Assembly: GCF_900100735.1 (NCBI RefSeq)
Contig: NZ_FNCJ01000017.1
Location: forward strand, 109,094-173,093
Source: Paraburkholderia phenazinium
GTDB taxonomy: Bacteria; Pseudomonadota; Gammaproteobacteria; Burkholderiales; Burkholderiaceae
Length of the DNA stretch: 64,000 bases
Direction of reading: 5' to 3'
Shown in pieces: positions 9,687 to 18,603 of this stretch; the stretch's first letter is position 1; each line of letters opens with the position of its first letter. The notes beneath the pieces were generated by a model that ran no database searches, had not been told where the DNA came from, and saw nothing but the letters and a program-made list of their open reading frames with translations. The position numbers and the translations under genes are program-made.

Positions 9687-10230
9687 TTTGGTCCTGGCTA
9701 TCAGCGCGAGCCTGATCCTGCTAATTCCTATCGTAATCGTGGCTTTGGCCGTGCGTTTGACGTCGCGCGGCCCTGCCTTGTATTGGTCGGATCGCGTGGG
9801 GAAGAACAACAAGATCTTTAAGATGCCGAAGTTTCGCAGCATGAGAGTGGGCACGCCTGCGGTGGCCACGCATTTGTTGAAGGACCCCACTGCACACCTG
9901 ACGCCAATCGGCAGCTTCTTGCGCAAAAGCAGCCTGGACGAGTTGCCGCAGATCTGGAGCATTCTCACCGGCGACATGAGTTTTGTAGGACCACGACCCG
10001 CGCTCTTCAATCAGGATGATCTGATCGATCAGCGTACCCGCTTAGGCGTCGATGTATTGGTGCCCGGACTGACGGGATGGGCGCAGGTTAACGGCCGGGA
10101 TGAATTGCCGATTCCCGAAAAGGTCAAGCTCGACCGGGAATACCTGGAGCGCCAATCGTTATGGTTCGATATCAGGATTCTGTGGATGACGTTTGAAAAG
10201 GTCATTCGGCGCGATGGCATCACGCATTGA
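9670..10230 (+). CDS. Small phosphoglycosyl transferase (PglC/WcaJ-C domain type)
   Basis: 186-residue monotopic phosphoglycosyl transferase that loads the first sugar phosphate onto undecaprenyl phosphate. It has one N-terminal membrane segment (LVLAISASLILLIPIVIVAL), the KFRSM motif, the catalytic DE pair in SSLDELPQ and SFVGPRPA. The length matches PglC-type enzymes lacking the N-terminal WbaP helices. It starts with GTG inside the end of the preceding epimerase gene. PglD-like and PglF/WbpM-like genes follow, so a diNAcBac- or FucNAc4N-type first sugar is possible, but a dedicated aminotransferase is not adjacent. Confidence 0.87.
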   Translation: MKRLFDLVLAISASLILLIPIVIVALAVRLTSRGPALYWSDRVGKNNKIFKMPKFRSMRVGTPAVATHLLKDPTAHLTPIGSFLRKSSLDELPQIWSILTGDMSFVGPRPALFNQDDLIDQRTRLGVDVLVPGLTGWAQVNGRDELPIPEKVKLDREYLERQSLWFDIRILWMTFEKVIRRDGITH

Positions 10231-10240
10231 CGGTTGCAAA

Positions 10241-10825
10241 ATGAAGAAACTATTGATTGTGGGTGCTGGAGGCCATGGTAAGTCAGTGGCCGAAGCAGCC
10301 TTGGCGTGTGGATCCTTCGAGCTGGTTGGATTCGTGGATGATGCCGCTCCCGAATTGACGTCGGTTTGGGATTGGCCGGTCCTCGGCACAACCGCAAGCC
10401 TGGCCGAATACCGTTCGCGGGCGGACGCGGCTATCGTTGCCATCGGCAATAACGGTCTGCGGGAAGCCTTGTTCGACAGGTTGGGCGCGCTCGGTTTCGA
10501 GCTTCCTGCGGTCGTTCATCCCACAGCGATTGTGTCACCCAGGACGATCATCGGACCGGGGAGCGCGATCATGGCGGGTTCGATCATCGGCACCGAGGCC
10601 AAGCTAGGCGCGGGCTCGATCGTCAATAGCGGCGCGGTGGTCGATCATCACTGCACGGTTGAGGATTTTGGCCATCTGGGTGTGAATACTTCCATGGCAG
10701 GCGGATCCATTTTGGGCCGTGCGGCATGGATGCAGGCCGGTTCCGCTCTGGGTTATGGAGTGAGAGTGCAAGACGGTGTTGTGCTGGCGCCAGGTACGGC
10801 CCTTCAGGTGAGTCGAGAGCATTAA
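10241..10825 (+). CDS. NeuD/PglD-like sugar O/N-acetyltransferase
   Basis: 194-residue protein from the ATG at 10241. It has a Rossmann-like PglD N-domain (LLIVGAGGHGKSVAEAAL) followed by a left-handed beta-helix of hexapeptide repeats from about residue 95 (VHPTAIVSPRTIIGPG onward). Such enzymes acetylate amino-sugar nucleotides in the cytoplasm. It lies 10 nt after the phosphoglycosyl transferase and overlaps the dehydratase gene by 1 nt. Confidence 0.87.
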   Translation: MKKLLIVGAGGHGKSVAEAALACGSFELVGFVDDAAPELTSVWDWPVLGTTASLAEYRSRADAAIVAIGNNGLREALFDRLGALGFELPAVVHPTAIVSPRTIIGPGSAIMAGSIIGTEAKLGAGSIVNSGAVVDHHCTVEDFGHLGVNTSMAGGSILGRAAWMQAGSALGYGVRVQDGVVLAPGTALQVSREH

Positions 10826-12783
10826 TGCCAGTTTCCGGAATCTCTGTGGCACCATTGTTGGCGCTGCCTCGCCCTGCCAAACGTTTGGCAGTTTTGGCGC
10901 TTGACCTTGTATTGTCGATATTCTCCGTCTGGAGCGCGTTTTACCTGCGCATCGGTCAGACAGGTTTGCCGCAATACCAGCAGATTTATGCTTACCTGCT
11001 GGCTCCCGTTCTGGTCGTTCCGATATTCGTGCGCCTTGGCCTCTACCGGGCCATTTTCCGCTACACGGGCATGGCTGCGCTGACCAGCACGGTGAAAGCG
11101 GTGGGCATCTACGCAGCGCTGTTTTTCGGTGCGCTGCTGCTTTTCAAGTGGAATGGCGTACCGCTTAGCGTCGGACTGATCCAGCCGATGATCTTCTTGC
11201 TGCTGGTAGGGGCGAGCCGCGCCATGGCGCGCTTCTGGCTCGGTGGCTGGGCGGCCAAGTATTACGATGGCGAGGGCCGCTTGCTGATCTATGGCGCAGG
11301 GGAGGCGGGGGTGCAGACTGCCTCCGCTCTCCAGACCTCGCGCCAGTTTGCGCTCCTGGGCTTTATCGATGACGACGCGAGCAAGATCGGCGGCCGTATC
11401 AATGGCGTAGACATCTTCGGCCTGGACGAGGTGCGGGATGTTGTCGAACGCATGGGTGTAACCGATATCCTGCTCGCCATTCCTTCGTTGGGACGGGTGC
11501 AACGTAACGCCATCATTGCTGCGCTTCGAGAATTGCCTGTCCACGTGCGCACGCTGCCGGGCATGCTTGATCTTGCATCGGGTCGGGTAACGGTACGCGA
11601 CTTCCGGGAACTGGATGTCGAGGACCTGCTCGGTCGTACACCTGTTGCGCCCAACGAGGCGCTATTGGCGCGCAACCATGCCGGCAAGACGGTCCTGGTG
11701 ACAGGAGCGGGCGGTAGCATTGGCAGCGAACTTTGCCGCCGGATCATGTTGGAGAAGCCGAGCCGGCTGGTGCTGGTCGAGCACAATGAGTTCGGGCTCT
11801 ACACGATCCACCGTGAACTGGAAGACCTCTGCACCGAGCACGGCTTGCCGATCGAGGTGGTTCCGTTGCTGGCAAGCGTGTCCAACCTGGGACGCCTGCG
11901 CGAGATCTGCCGGAACCATCGGCCATCCACGGTCTATCACGCGGCGGCCTACAAACACGTGCCCCTCGTCGAATGCAATCCGTCGGAAGGTGTCCTGAAC
12001 AATGTGTTCGGCACGCTCAACATGGCCCGTGCGGCAATGGAGAGCGGCGTCGAGTACTTCGTGCTCGTGTCGACGGACAAGGCGGTTCGTCCAACCAACG
12101 TCATGGGCGCCACCAAGCGGATGGCCGAACTGGTGCTACAGGCATTGGCGGCCAGCCAGGCAGTGACCTTCGATTTGCTTGACCGCGAGGCAGGCGAGAT
12201 GGTGGGGAATCGCACCATATTTGCCATGGTCCGTTTCGGCAACGTTCTGGGCAGCAGCGGCAGCGTCGTCCCGCTCTTTCGGCGCCAGTTGCTGGAGGGT
12301 GGCCCGCTCACGGTCACCCATCAAGAAGTCACCCGCTATTTCATGACCATTCCAGAGGCGGCTCAACTCGTCTTGCAGGCTGGGGCGATGGCGCGTGGCG
12401 GCGAGGTTTTCGTACTCGACATGGGGCAGCCGGTCAAGATCATGGATCTCGCCAGGCGCATGATCCAGTTGTCCGGCCTGTCGGTTCGGGACGAGCGTAA
12501 TCTGGGTGGCGACATTGAAATCAAGGTCACCGGATTACGTCCGGGAGAGAAGCTCTACGAGGAACTGTTAATCGGCGACAATCCGGAGGGGACGGCGCAC
12601 GAGCGGATCATGAAGGCGCGCGAAGACCACGTGAGCTGGTCCGAGCTTGAGCCTTTGCTGGCCGAAATCAGACTGGCGGCGGAACAGCAAGATCAGCAGC
12701 GCATGCTGGAGATCTTGAGTCTGCTGGTGCATGGTTACGGGCCGCAACCAGTTGAGGTTCCGTCTCCCATGGCATTGAATTGA
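10825..12783 (+). CDS. Membrane nucleoside-diphosphate sugar 4,6-dehydratase (WbpM/CapD/PglF-like), copy 1
   Basis: 652-residue protein with four N-terminal membrane helices, a first Rossmann domain (LLIYGAGEAG) and a C-terminal dehydratase domain with TGAGGSIGSEL. Its catalytic segment STDKAVRPTNVMGATKR carries the Ser-Met-Lys triad of WbpM-like enzymes. It converts UDP-HexNAc to the 4-keto-6-deoxy form at the inner membrane. The start TAATG overlaps the previous stop. A second, diverged copy lies at 27027-28913. Confidence 0.9.
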   Translation: MPVSGISVAPLLALPRPAKRLAVLALDLVLSIFSVWSAFYLRIGQTGLPQYQQIYAYLLAPVLVVPIFVRLGLYRAIFRYTGMAALTSTVKAVGIYAALFFGALLLFKWNGVPLSVGLIQPMIFLLLVGASRAMARFWLGGWAAKYYDGEGRLLIYGAGEAGVQTASALQTSRQFALLGFIDDDASKIGGRINGVDIFGLDEVRDVVERMGVTDILLAIPSLGRVQRNAIIAALRELPVHVRTLPGMLDLASGRVTVRDFRELDVEDLLGRTPVAPNEALLARNHAGKTVLVTGAGGSIGSELCRRIMLEKPSRLVLVEHNEFGLYTIHRELEDLCTEHGLPIEVVPLLASVSNLGRLREICRNHRPSTVYHAAAYKHVPLVECNPSEGVLNNVFGTLNMARAAMESGVEYFVLVSTDKAVRPTNVMGATKRMAELVLQALAASQAVTFDLLDREAGEMVGNRTIFAMVRFGNVLGSSGSVVPLFRRQLLEGGPLTVTHQEVTRYFMTIPEAAQLVLQAGAMARGGEVFVLDMGQPVKIMDLARRMIQLSGLSVRDERNLGGDIEIKVTGLRPGEKLYEELLIGDNPEGTAHERIMKAREDHVSWSELEPLLAEIRLAAEQQDQQRMLEILSLLVHGYGPQPVEVPSPMALN

Positions 12784-12906
12784 TCGCGGCTCCCAGGATG
12801 GCGACTATGCGCCGAGCGCCGCTGCGCCGACACCGTTAAATTTAGACGTTCTGGCGAGCCGGCAGGCGGCTGCTGTCATTTCAGTCACGACTCCGCTTCA
12901 AAATCT

Positions 12907-15900
12907 ATGTCGATGAAATTCAGAAAATTGATCGCGGCCGTTGTGATGTTGGCCCTACATGCGTTTTGTTTCGCGGAGTCCACGGTCGCCGGAACGGGTG
13001 TCTCGATACAGAGCACATCGGTCGAATACGCTTCAAATCCCCTCGGCATCGATACGCCCAAACCAAGACTGAGCTGGATTCTTGGATCGAGCGAACGTAA
13101 CCAGAAGCAGAGCGCCTATCAGGTGAAAGTGGCGACGAGCCTGTCCTTGCTCGCGCGACCGGATGTCTGGGATAGCGGCAAGGTTGCGACGGATCAGTCG
13201 GCATTGGTCTCGTATGGCGGCGCTCCATTGCTGTCACGGACGCGATATTACTGGGCGGTTCGAGTCTGGGATGCTCACGGACAGCCTTCCGCGTGGAGCA
13301 AGCCGTCATGGTGGGAAATGGGATTGCTTGCGAAATCCGACTGGCAGGCTCAATGGATCGGCCATGACCAGGTGCTATCTTTACCCGCCGGTTTCAACAA
13401 GTCGAATCAACCTGCTCAGCTCAATCCGAGCCAGACGCAGGGTCAAAGCTTTACGTCGAGTAAGCCATTTTCTTCGGTCTCTGCGTCAGTCCCAACATTC
13501 GTCACGACTCATTCAGGTATGACGCTTTCGTTGTATGAGGGTGGGCCTGGTGGCAAGCTGGTGGCGCGTCATCGATTTAATAACCAACCCGATAACGCAT
13601 GGGGAACCTTAAAACTCCGCAAACCCGCAGCGCCCGGGAAATATTATCTTGAGCAGTCTAACGTCACCGGAAAAATTGGTTGGTGGAGTTACGACAAGGG
13701 CGGATATGAATACGGCGAGGCTTATGCCAATGGCAAGCCCACTAGCGGAGATCGAAAAATTCGCTGGGACACGGGCACCCGGGAACAGCCGGAAAGTCCC
13801 GCTCCCGAGCTTCGTAAAGAATTCGTGGCCAAAAAACAGATTCAGTCAGCCAGGCTGTATACGACTGCGCTCGGCTTGTATCAGGCTGAGATCAACGGAC
13901 ATCAGGTTGGGGAAGACTTTTTTGCTCCGGGATGGACTGACTATAACCGGCGCGTCCAATATCAGACCTATGACGTGACGGACCTGGTACGGTCGGGGAA
14001 AAACGCCATTGGCGTCACGCTCGCCCCCGGCTGGTATGCCGGAGACATCGGCTCATTTGGGCCGGATCAATACGGTCCAATACCCTACGCGCTAGCCCAA
14101 CTGGAATTGAAATATTCGGACGGCAGCATCGAGCGGATCGTTACCGATAACAGCTGGAAGAGCAAAGTCGGACCAATCGTTAGCGCCGATCTGATCATGG
14201 GCGAGAAGTACGATGCCCGAAAAGAAACACCGGGATGGAGCTCGCCGGGCTTCGACGACACGGGTTGGAAGACTGTGCAGGTCAAACCGGCGACGCAAGC
14301 ACAACTGGTCGCGCAAGTGGACCCGCCGGTCCGTATGGAGCGCGAGCTGGAGCCGGTGAAGGTCACACATCGCAAGCCGAGTAGTTATATTTTTGATCTT
14401 GGTCAGAACATGGTCGGGACCGTGAGATTGCGCGTCACCGGAAAGGCCGGGCAGGTGATAACAATCCGCCACGCTGAAGTATTAAATGGCGACGGAACAA
14501 TCTATACGACGAATTTGCGCACAGCGACGGCGACCGATACCTATGTTTTGAAAGGCCAGGGCGAGGAAGTATTTGAACCAAATTTCACTGTTCATGGCTT
14601 TCGCTATGTTGAAGTGACGGGCTCCAATACTCAGCCTCAGCTTGTTGGACGAGTGCTGCACACTGCCGCTCCGTTCACGCTGTCCTTCGAGACGGACGTG
14701 CCGATGCTGAACCAGTTGCAAAGCAATATCGCATGGGGGCAGCGCGGCAATTTTCTGTCGATCCCGACGGATACTCCGGCACGAGATGAGCGACTGGGTT
14801 GGACCGGTGATATTGCCGCTTTTGCGGGCACGGGTACTTACAACATGGAGTCGGCACAATTCCTTAGCAAATGGCTGACTGACCTTCGGGATACGCAGTC
14901 GCCGGACGGCGCCTTTTCAGACGTGGCTCCGGCCCCGGACGGGCTTGGCATAGGTGAAGCCGGGGCGGGGTGGGGCGATGCGGGTGTGATTGTTCCGTGG
15001 GTGCTATATGAGCGCTATGGAGACCGGCGGGTACTCGAGCAGAATTTTGACGCCATGGTCAAATGGCTTTCTTATCTAAAGGCGAACAGTACCGGCTACC
15101 TGCGGCCGAATGCCGGATATGGAGACTGGCTCAATATCAAGGATGAGACGCCGAAGGACCTGATTGCTACGGCCTTTTTCGCAAATAGCGCTGCCATCGT
15201 CGCGAAAGCCGCAGTTGTTCTGGGCAAGGATCCCGCTCCTTACGAGGCGCTATTTGCAAACATCCGCGGCGCGTTTAACACCTCTTTCGTACTGCCTGAC
15301 GGAAGAATCAAGGGGAATACGCAAACCGCCTATGTGCTGGCTCTGACGATGGATTTGCTGCCTACTTCCTTGCGGAAGCCGGCAGCCGACCATCTGGTTG
15401 AATTGATCAAAGCCAGAGGCTGGCACCTGTCCACAGGGTTCCTCGGTACGCCCCGACTGTTGCCTGCGCTTTCGGAGACTGGTCATATGGATGTTGCCTA
15501 CCGTCTGCTTCTCCAGACTAGCTTTCCTTCCTGGGGTTACCAGATTGGTAAGGGAGCAACAACGATGTGGGAGCGATGGGACGCAATCCGTCCGAATGGC
15601 GCGTTCCAGGACGCGCGAATGAACTCGTTCAATCACTATGCGTATGGTTCGGTAGGCGAGTGGATGTACCAGGATATCGCGGGGATACGTCCTGGCAGTC
15701 CAGGCTTCCAGAAGATCGTTATCAAGCCTACGCCGGGCGATAAGGTGCATAGCGCTACCAGCCGATACGATTCGCCATATGGGCCGATAGCGGTGAGCTG
15801 GCAGGAGCAGAAAGGCCAGTTCAGCCTCGATGTCGAGATCCCTGTCAACGCCAGCGCTGAGATTTGGGTGCCGGCGTCAAAGGGACAGAAAGTTGAAGGA

Positions 15901-15984
15901 GACGGTGCGAATCTTCTCTATCGAAAGGATGATTGGGCGGTCTACCAGGCTGGGTCAGGGAAGTATCATTTTTCGGTGCTTTGA
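12907..15984 (+). CDS. Secreted alpha-L-rhamnosidase, GH78
   Basis: 1025-residue protein with an N-terminal signal peptide (AAVVMLALHAFCFA, residues about 10-24). The N-terminal rhamnosidase fibronectin-like domain includes PRLSWIL, and the (alpha/alpha)6 GH78 catalytic domain has the general-acid motif RDERLGWTGD near residue 625 and a second acidic site in TMWERWD near residue 885. Residues about 165-290 look like an inserted beta-rich module. It probably cleaves rhamnose in the periplasm or outside the cell. Its place next to O-antigen genes suggests trimming or turnover of a rhamnose-containing polysaccharide (inference). The 123-bp gap before it holds no gene. Confidence 0.9.
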   Translation: MSMKFRKLIAAVVMLALHAFCFAESTVAGTGVSIQSTSVEYASNPLGIDTPKPRLSWILGSSERNQKQSAYQVKVATSLSLLARPDVWDSGKVATDQSALVSYGGAPLLSRTRYYWAVRVWDAHGQPSAWSKPSWWEMGLLAKSDWQAQWIGHDQVLSLPAGFNKSNQPAQLNPSQTQGQSFTSSKPFSSVSASVPTFVTTHSGMTLSLYEGGPGGKLVARHRFNNQPDNAWGTLKLRKPAAPGKYYLEQSNVTGKIGWWSYDKGGYEYGEAYANGKPTSGDRKIRWDTGTREQPESPAPELRKEFVAKKQIQSARLYTTALGLYQAEINGHQVGEDFFAPGWTDYNRRVQYQTYDVTDLVRSGKNAIGVTLAPGWYAGDIGSFGPDQYGPIPYALAQLELKYSDGSIERIVTDNSWKSKVGPIVSADLIMGEKYDARKETPGWSSPGFDDTGWKTVQVKPATQAQLVAQVDPPVRMERELEPVKVTHRKPSSYIFDLGQNMVGTVRLRVTGKAGQVITIRHAEVLNGDGTIYTTNLRTATATDTYVLKGQGEEVFEPNFTVHGFRYVEVTGSNTQPQLVGRVLHTAAPFTLSFETDVPMLNQLQSNIAWGQRGNFLSIPTDTPARDERLGWTGDIAAFAGTGTYNMESAQFLSKWLTDLRDTQSPDGAFSDVAPAPDGLGIGEAGAGWGDAGVIVPWVLYERYGDRRVLEQNFDAMVKWLSYLKANSTGYLRPNAGYGDWLNIKDETPKDLIATAFFANSAAIVAKAAVVLGKDPAPYEALFANIRGAFNTSFVLPDGRIKGNTQTAYVLALTMDLLPTSLRKPAADHLVELIKARGWHLSTGFLGTPRLLPALSETGHMDVAYRLLLQTSFPSWGYQIGKGATTMWERWDAIRPNGAFQDARMNSFNHYAYGSVGEWMYQDIAGIRPGSPGFQKIVIKPTPGDKVHSATSRYDSPYGPIAVSWQEQKGQFSLDVEIPVNASAEIWVPASKGQKVEGDGANLLYRKDDWAVYQAGSGKYHFSVL

Positions 15985-16056
15985 GACTCCTGACCCGACA
16001 CTCGTTATGACCTGGATGGCTTGCTGGCGGAGGAGTCCGCCGCGGCATTTCCTTTC

Positions 16057-16434
16057 TTAGCCGAATCTGGCGATGATCAGGACGCCAGCCATTACAACGG
16101 CAGTGCCAACAAGTCGACCCGCATTCACGCCATCGCGAAAGAAGACCACGCCCGAAGCCAGCACCAGCATATACACAAGGCTCGTGAATGGATACGCGTA
16201 GCTGATCTGGAATTTCGTGAGCGCGAGCATCCACGACACACCCGCGAAGAATGTCGCGATGATGCCTGAGATCACCCACGGGTTTAGCAAAAGACCTATG
16301 ACGAACTGGATCTTGCCGGGCAAGCCTACCGGAAGATTGCCAGCGTGGCCGACCTGCCAGCGCATGACGACCTGACTGTATGCTGTCAGAAAGACCATCG
16401 CGAAGATGTAGAGATGATCCAGGGCTCGATTCAT
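16057..16434 (-). CDS. Small EamA/SMR-like membrane protein
   Basis: 125-residue protein with four hydrophobic helices and the ending AVVMAGVLIIARFG, as in half-length EamA/ArnE-ArnF-type transporters. The chosen start is MNRALDHLYIF at 16434; the 35 residues upstream are not hydrophobic and have no family character. It may be a lipid-linked sugar flippase subunit given the locus, but this is inference. It is convergent with the rhamnosidase (72-bp gap) and divergent from the PhyH gene. Confidence 0.7.
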   Translation of the reverse strand: MNRALDHLYIFAMVFLTAYSQVVMRWQVGHAGNLPVGLPGKIQFVIGLLLNPWVISGIIATFFAGVSWMLALTKFQISYAYPFTSLVYMLVLASGVVFFRDGVNAGRLVGTAVVMAGVLIIARFG

Positions 16435-16565
16435 TGGATGCGCACCGGCAAAATGTAGGCGCACATTGTACAAGACGCCTAACCCCGCGCCGTAGAACGG
16501 GCCGCCGGCGCTACGCCGTATGCGAGAGGGGAGGAACATCCCCGCCGGTCAAATCATCCGGTATG

Positions 16566-16582
16566 GTGCTAACATTTAGCAC
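16566..16582. promoter_or_regulatory. Perfect inverted repeat between divergent genes
   Basis: GTGCTAA-CAT-TTAGCAC has perfect 7-bp arms with a 3-bp centre. It lies 24 bp before the PhyH start and upstream of the divergent EamA-like gene. The position suggests an operator bound by a dimeric regulator; no regulator is identified. It has no T-tract, so it is not a terminator. Confidence 0.4.
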
Positions 16583-16606
16583 TCTCTCCGACTGCCTGGA
16601 TGTTTC

Positions 16607-17428
16607 ATGTCAACACAGAACCTGCACGCAGCATATGGGGTCTCTGAGCGCCTCGAAGCCAACGACAATATCGACGAGGCTGTTGCGGAACTCCGCATCA
16701 ATGGCTATGCCGTCCTGGAAAGCGGACTATCCCGGGATTTCCTTGATACATTGAAAGGCGACCTTGATCGGGTCTACTCAAGGCAGGTTCAGGAGATGGG
16801 CGGTGAAGACGTTCTGCGTCGCATACACGACACAGATATCGCCCGCTGCATGCTGTCCTATGAATCCAATTTCCTGGCGGTTGCCACGACGGAACCACTG
16901 ATGAAACTTGCCGCCCGCGTTCTTGGGTCAGAGTTCGTATTAATGCAGCAAAACGGCATCATCAATAAACCTGACCGCGAGAACTACCAGGCGAAATGGC
17001 ACCGCGACCTCCCGCACCAACATTGGACAAGCTCAAAGCCGCTTGCGATCAACGCGCTGCTATGTCTCGATGATTTCACGTTGGAAAACGGAGCTACTTT
17101 CGTTCTGCCTGGAACGCACCATGTGCCAGAGTTTCCGACGGACATGTTCGTATCCAGGTTCGAAAAGCAAATCGCGGCACCAGCGGGCTCATACCTTGTC
17201 CTGGACGCAATGCTGTATCACCGCGGTGGCACCAATAGCTCCGCAAACGCTCGACGTGCGGTCAATCACGTGATCGGTTTGCCCTTCATGGCACAACAGG
17301 TGGACATTCCGTCTGCGCTTGCCAGTACCGGTATGCCTGAACCACAAGATGCATCGATCAGGAAGTATCTGGGATACCGTTGGGCGCCAGCCGAAAGCGC
17401 TATTGGTTGGCGTCTAGCACGTATTTGA
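16607..17428 (+). CDS. Phytanoyl-CoA dioxygenase (PhyH) family oxygenase
   Basis: 273-residue Fe(II)/2-oxoglutarate-dependent dioxygenase. The proximal iron ligands are in WHRDLPHQHW (HxD, near residue 127) and the distal His in LYHRGGTNSS (near residue 205), with the 2-oxoglutarate-binding Arg shortly after. Such enzymes hydroxylate small molecules or sugars in the cytoplasm. The substrate is unknown; a polysaccharide modification is possible from context only. Confidence 0.82.
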   Translation: MSTQNLHAAYGVSERLEANDNIDEAVAELRINGYAVLESGLSRDFLDTLKGDLDRVYSRQVQEMGGEDVLRRIHDTDIARCMLSYESNFLAVATTEPLMKLAARVLGSEFVLMQQNGIINKPDRENYQAKWHRDLPHQHWTSSKPLAINALLCLDDFTLENGATFVLPGTHHVPEFPTDMFVSRFEKQIAAPAGSYLVLDAMLYHRGGTNSSANARRAVNHVIGLPFMAQQVDIPSALASTGMPEPQDASIRKYLGYRWAPAESAIGWRLARI

Positions 17429-17513
17429 TCGCGAGTTCGGGGCGGCCCGGAACAGCTAACCGAGCCGCCTCTTGCTGACCGCATCTGTTACAGCGACTCC
17501 TGCATGCGCGACT

Positions 17514-18359
17514 TTAAACGCGCCGAGGATTTCGGAGAGCAGCGAAGGCAGCGCCCACCAACAGGCCCAGTGCGGCGCCGACTGCGATCAGGAGCTTCCC
17601 GCTCGGCGTGCTTGGTCGTTGGGGAACGTACGGCGCTACAAGGATCCGGGTGGGATACGTGCGCAAGGGGCTGATTGCCTCTCGTAGCTGGGTTGCCTTC
17701 GAGTTCAGCATGGCGATCTGTTCGTTGATCAGCGTTGCCGTATTCGTCAACAGGATGTCGTGCGAATTGTTGCCCGTGGCGCTTCCCTGCGTGTTGCCGG
17801 ATCGGATCGATTCATAGGTGCGGTCGGAGTCGGCTTGAACCGCAGCGAGCTTGGCGGACGTGCTGTCCAGTTCGCGTTTCATTTCCTCAAGCGCGGGTTC
17901 GAACTTTTTCTGGTGCTCGGCTGAAAATACATTGAAGGAGGCCACCAGTGCAGCGCGAGCTTCGTCTTGGGAGTAGCCCGAGGCCTCCAGTTCGATGAGG
18001 TCGAGGCCTTTTGCGGGTGTTGCACGCAGCGAGTTGAAGATTAGCTTGGCGTCCCTGTTAGTCTCGACTTCAGTCGGCAGACCCATTGCGCTGAGCACAA
18101 GTAGCCGGGAGGCCGGCAGATTGTAGCGATCTGTGGCGGATAACTGACTTTCGATGGGCTGACTCGCCTGTTCAGGCATAGTGACTTGTCCGATCTGGAC
18201 CGTCATTTTGGCAAGCCATCGGGGATGCTGGAATTGTGAAATCAGTGTGCCAATCAAGGCTCCGACCACGGTAGTCAGAATGATGAGCTTGATCGACTTG
18301 GCAAAATGGCGCAGAAGATGCGTATGCGAGCGCGATGCGACAGTGGGTGTTTGGTGCAT
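17514..18359 (-). CDS. Wzz-like chain length determinant protein
   Basis: About 281 residues from MHQTPTVASR (an in-frame start at 18434 would add 25). There is one N-terminal membrane helix (LIILTTVVGALIGTLI), a long periplasmic helical region rich in charged residues, and a C-terminal PQRPSTPSGKL segment leading into the second helix. This is the Wzz/polysaccharide co-polymerase layout, which sets O-chain length. It lies at the 3' end of the - strand polysaccharide operon. The 85 bp to the PhyH stop hold only a GC-rich inverted repeat. Confidence 0.8.
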   Translation of the reverse strand: MHQTPTVASRSHTHLLRHFAKSIKLIILTTVVGALIGTLISQFQHPRWLAKMTVQIGQVTMPEQASQPIESQLSATDRYNLPASRLLVLSAMGLPTEVETNRDAKLIFNSLRATPAKGLDLIELEASGYSQDEARAALVASFNVFSAEHQKKFEPALEEMKRELDSTSAKLAAVQADSDRTYESIRSGNTQGSATGNNSHDILLTNTATLINEQIAMLNSKATQLREAISPLRTYPTRILVAPYVPQRPSTPSGKLLIAVGAALGLLVGAAFAALRNPRRV

Positions 18360-18603
18360 GCCGAGGAGTATGTCGGGAGAGTTTTTTGAGGTTGCCGTCA
18401 CGATTGTAGCGCGATTTTTACCCGCATCTTCCAAGGCGAACGTAAGTGATTGTTCATGATGCGACAGGCACCATATTCGCTTTTGACCCCTTGATCAGGT
18501 GCGAGGTCGGCAACATTGCGGCGATCATGGATGTCCGCACTGCACGAACCCCCGGCTTCGCATCGTCGCCGCCAATCTTGTGTGCGACCGTTTCGGCACC
18601 GGA

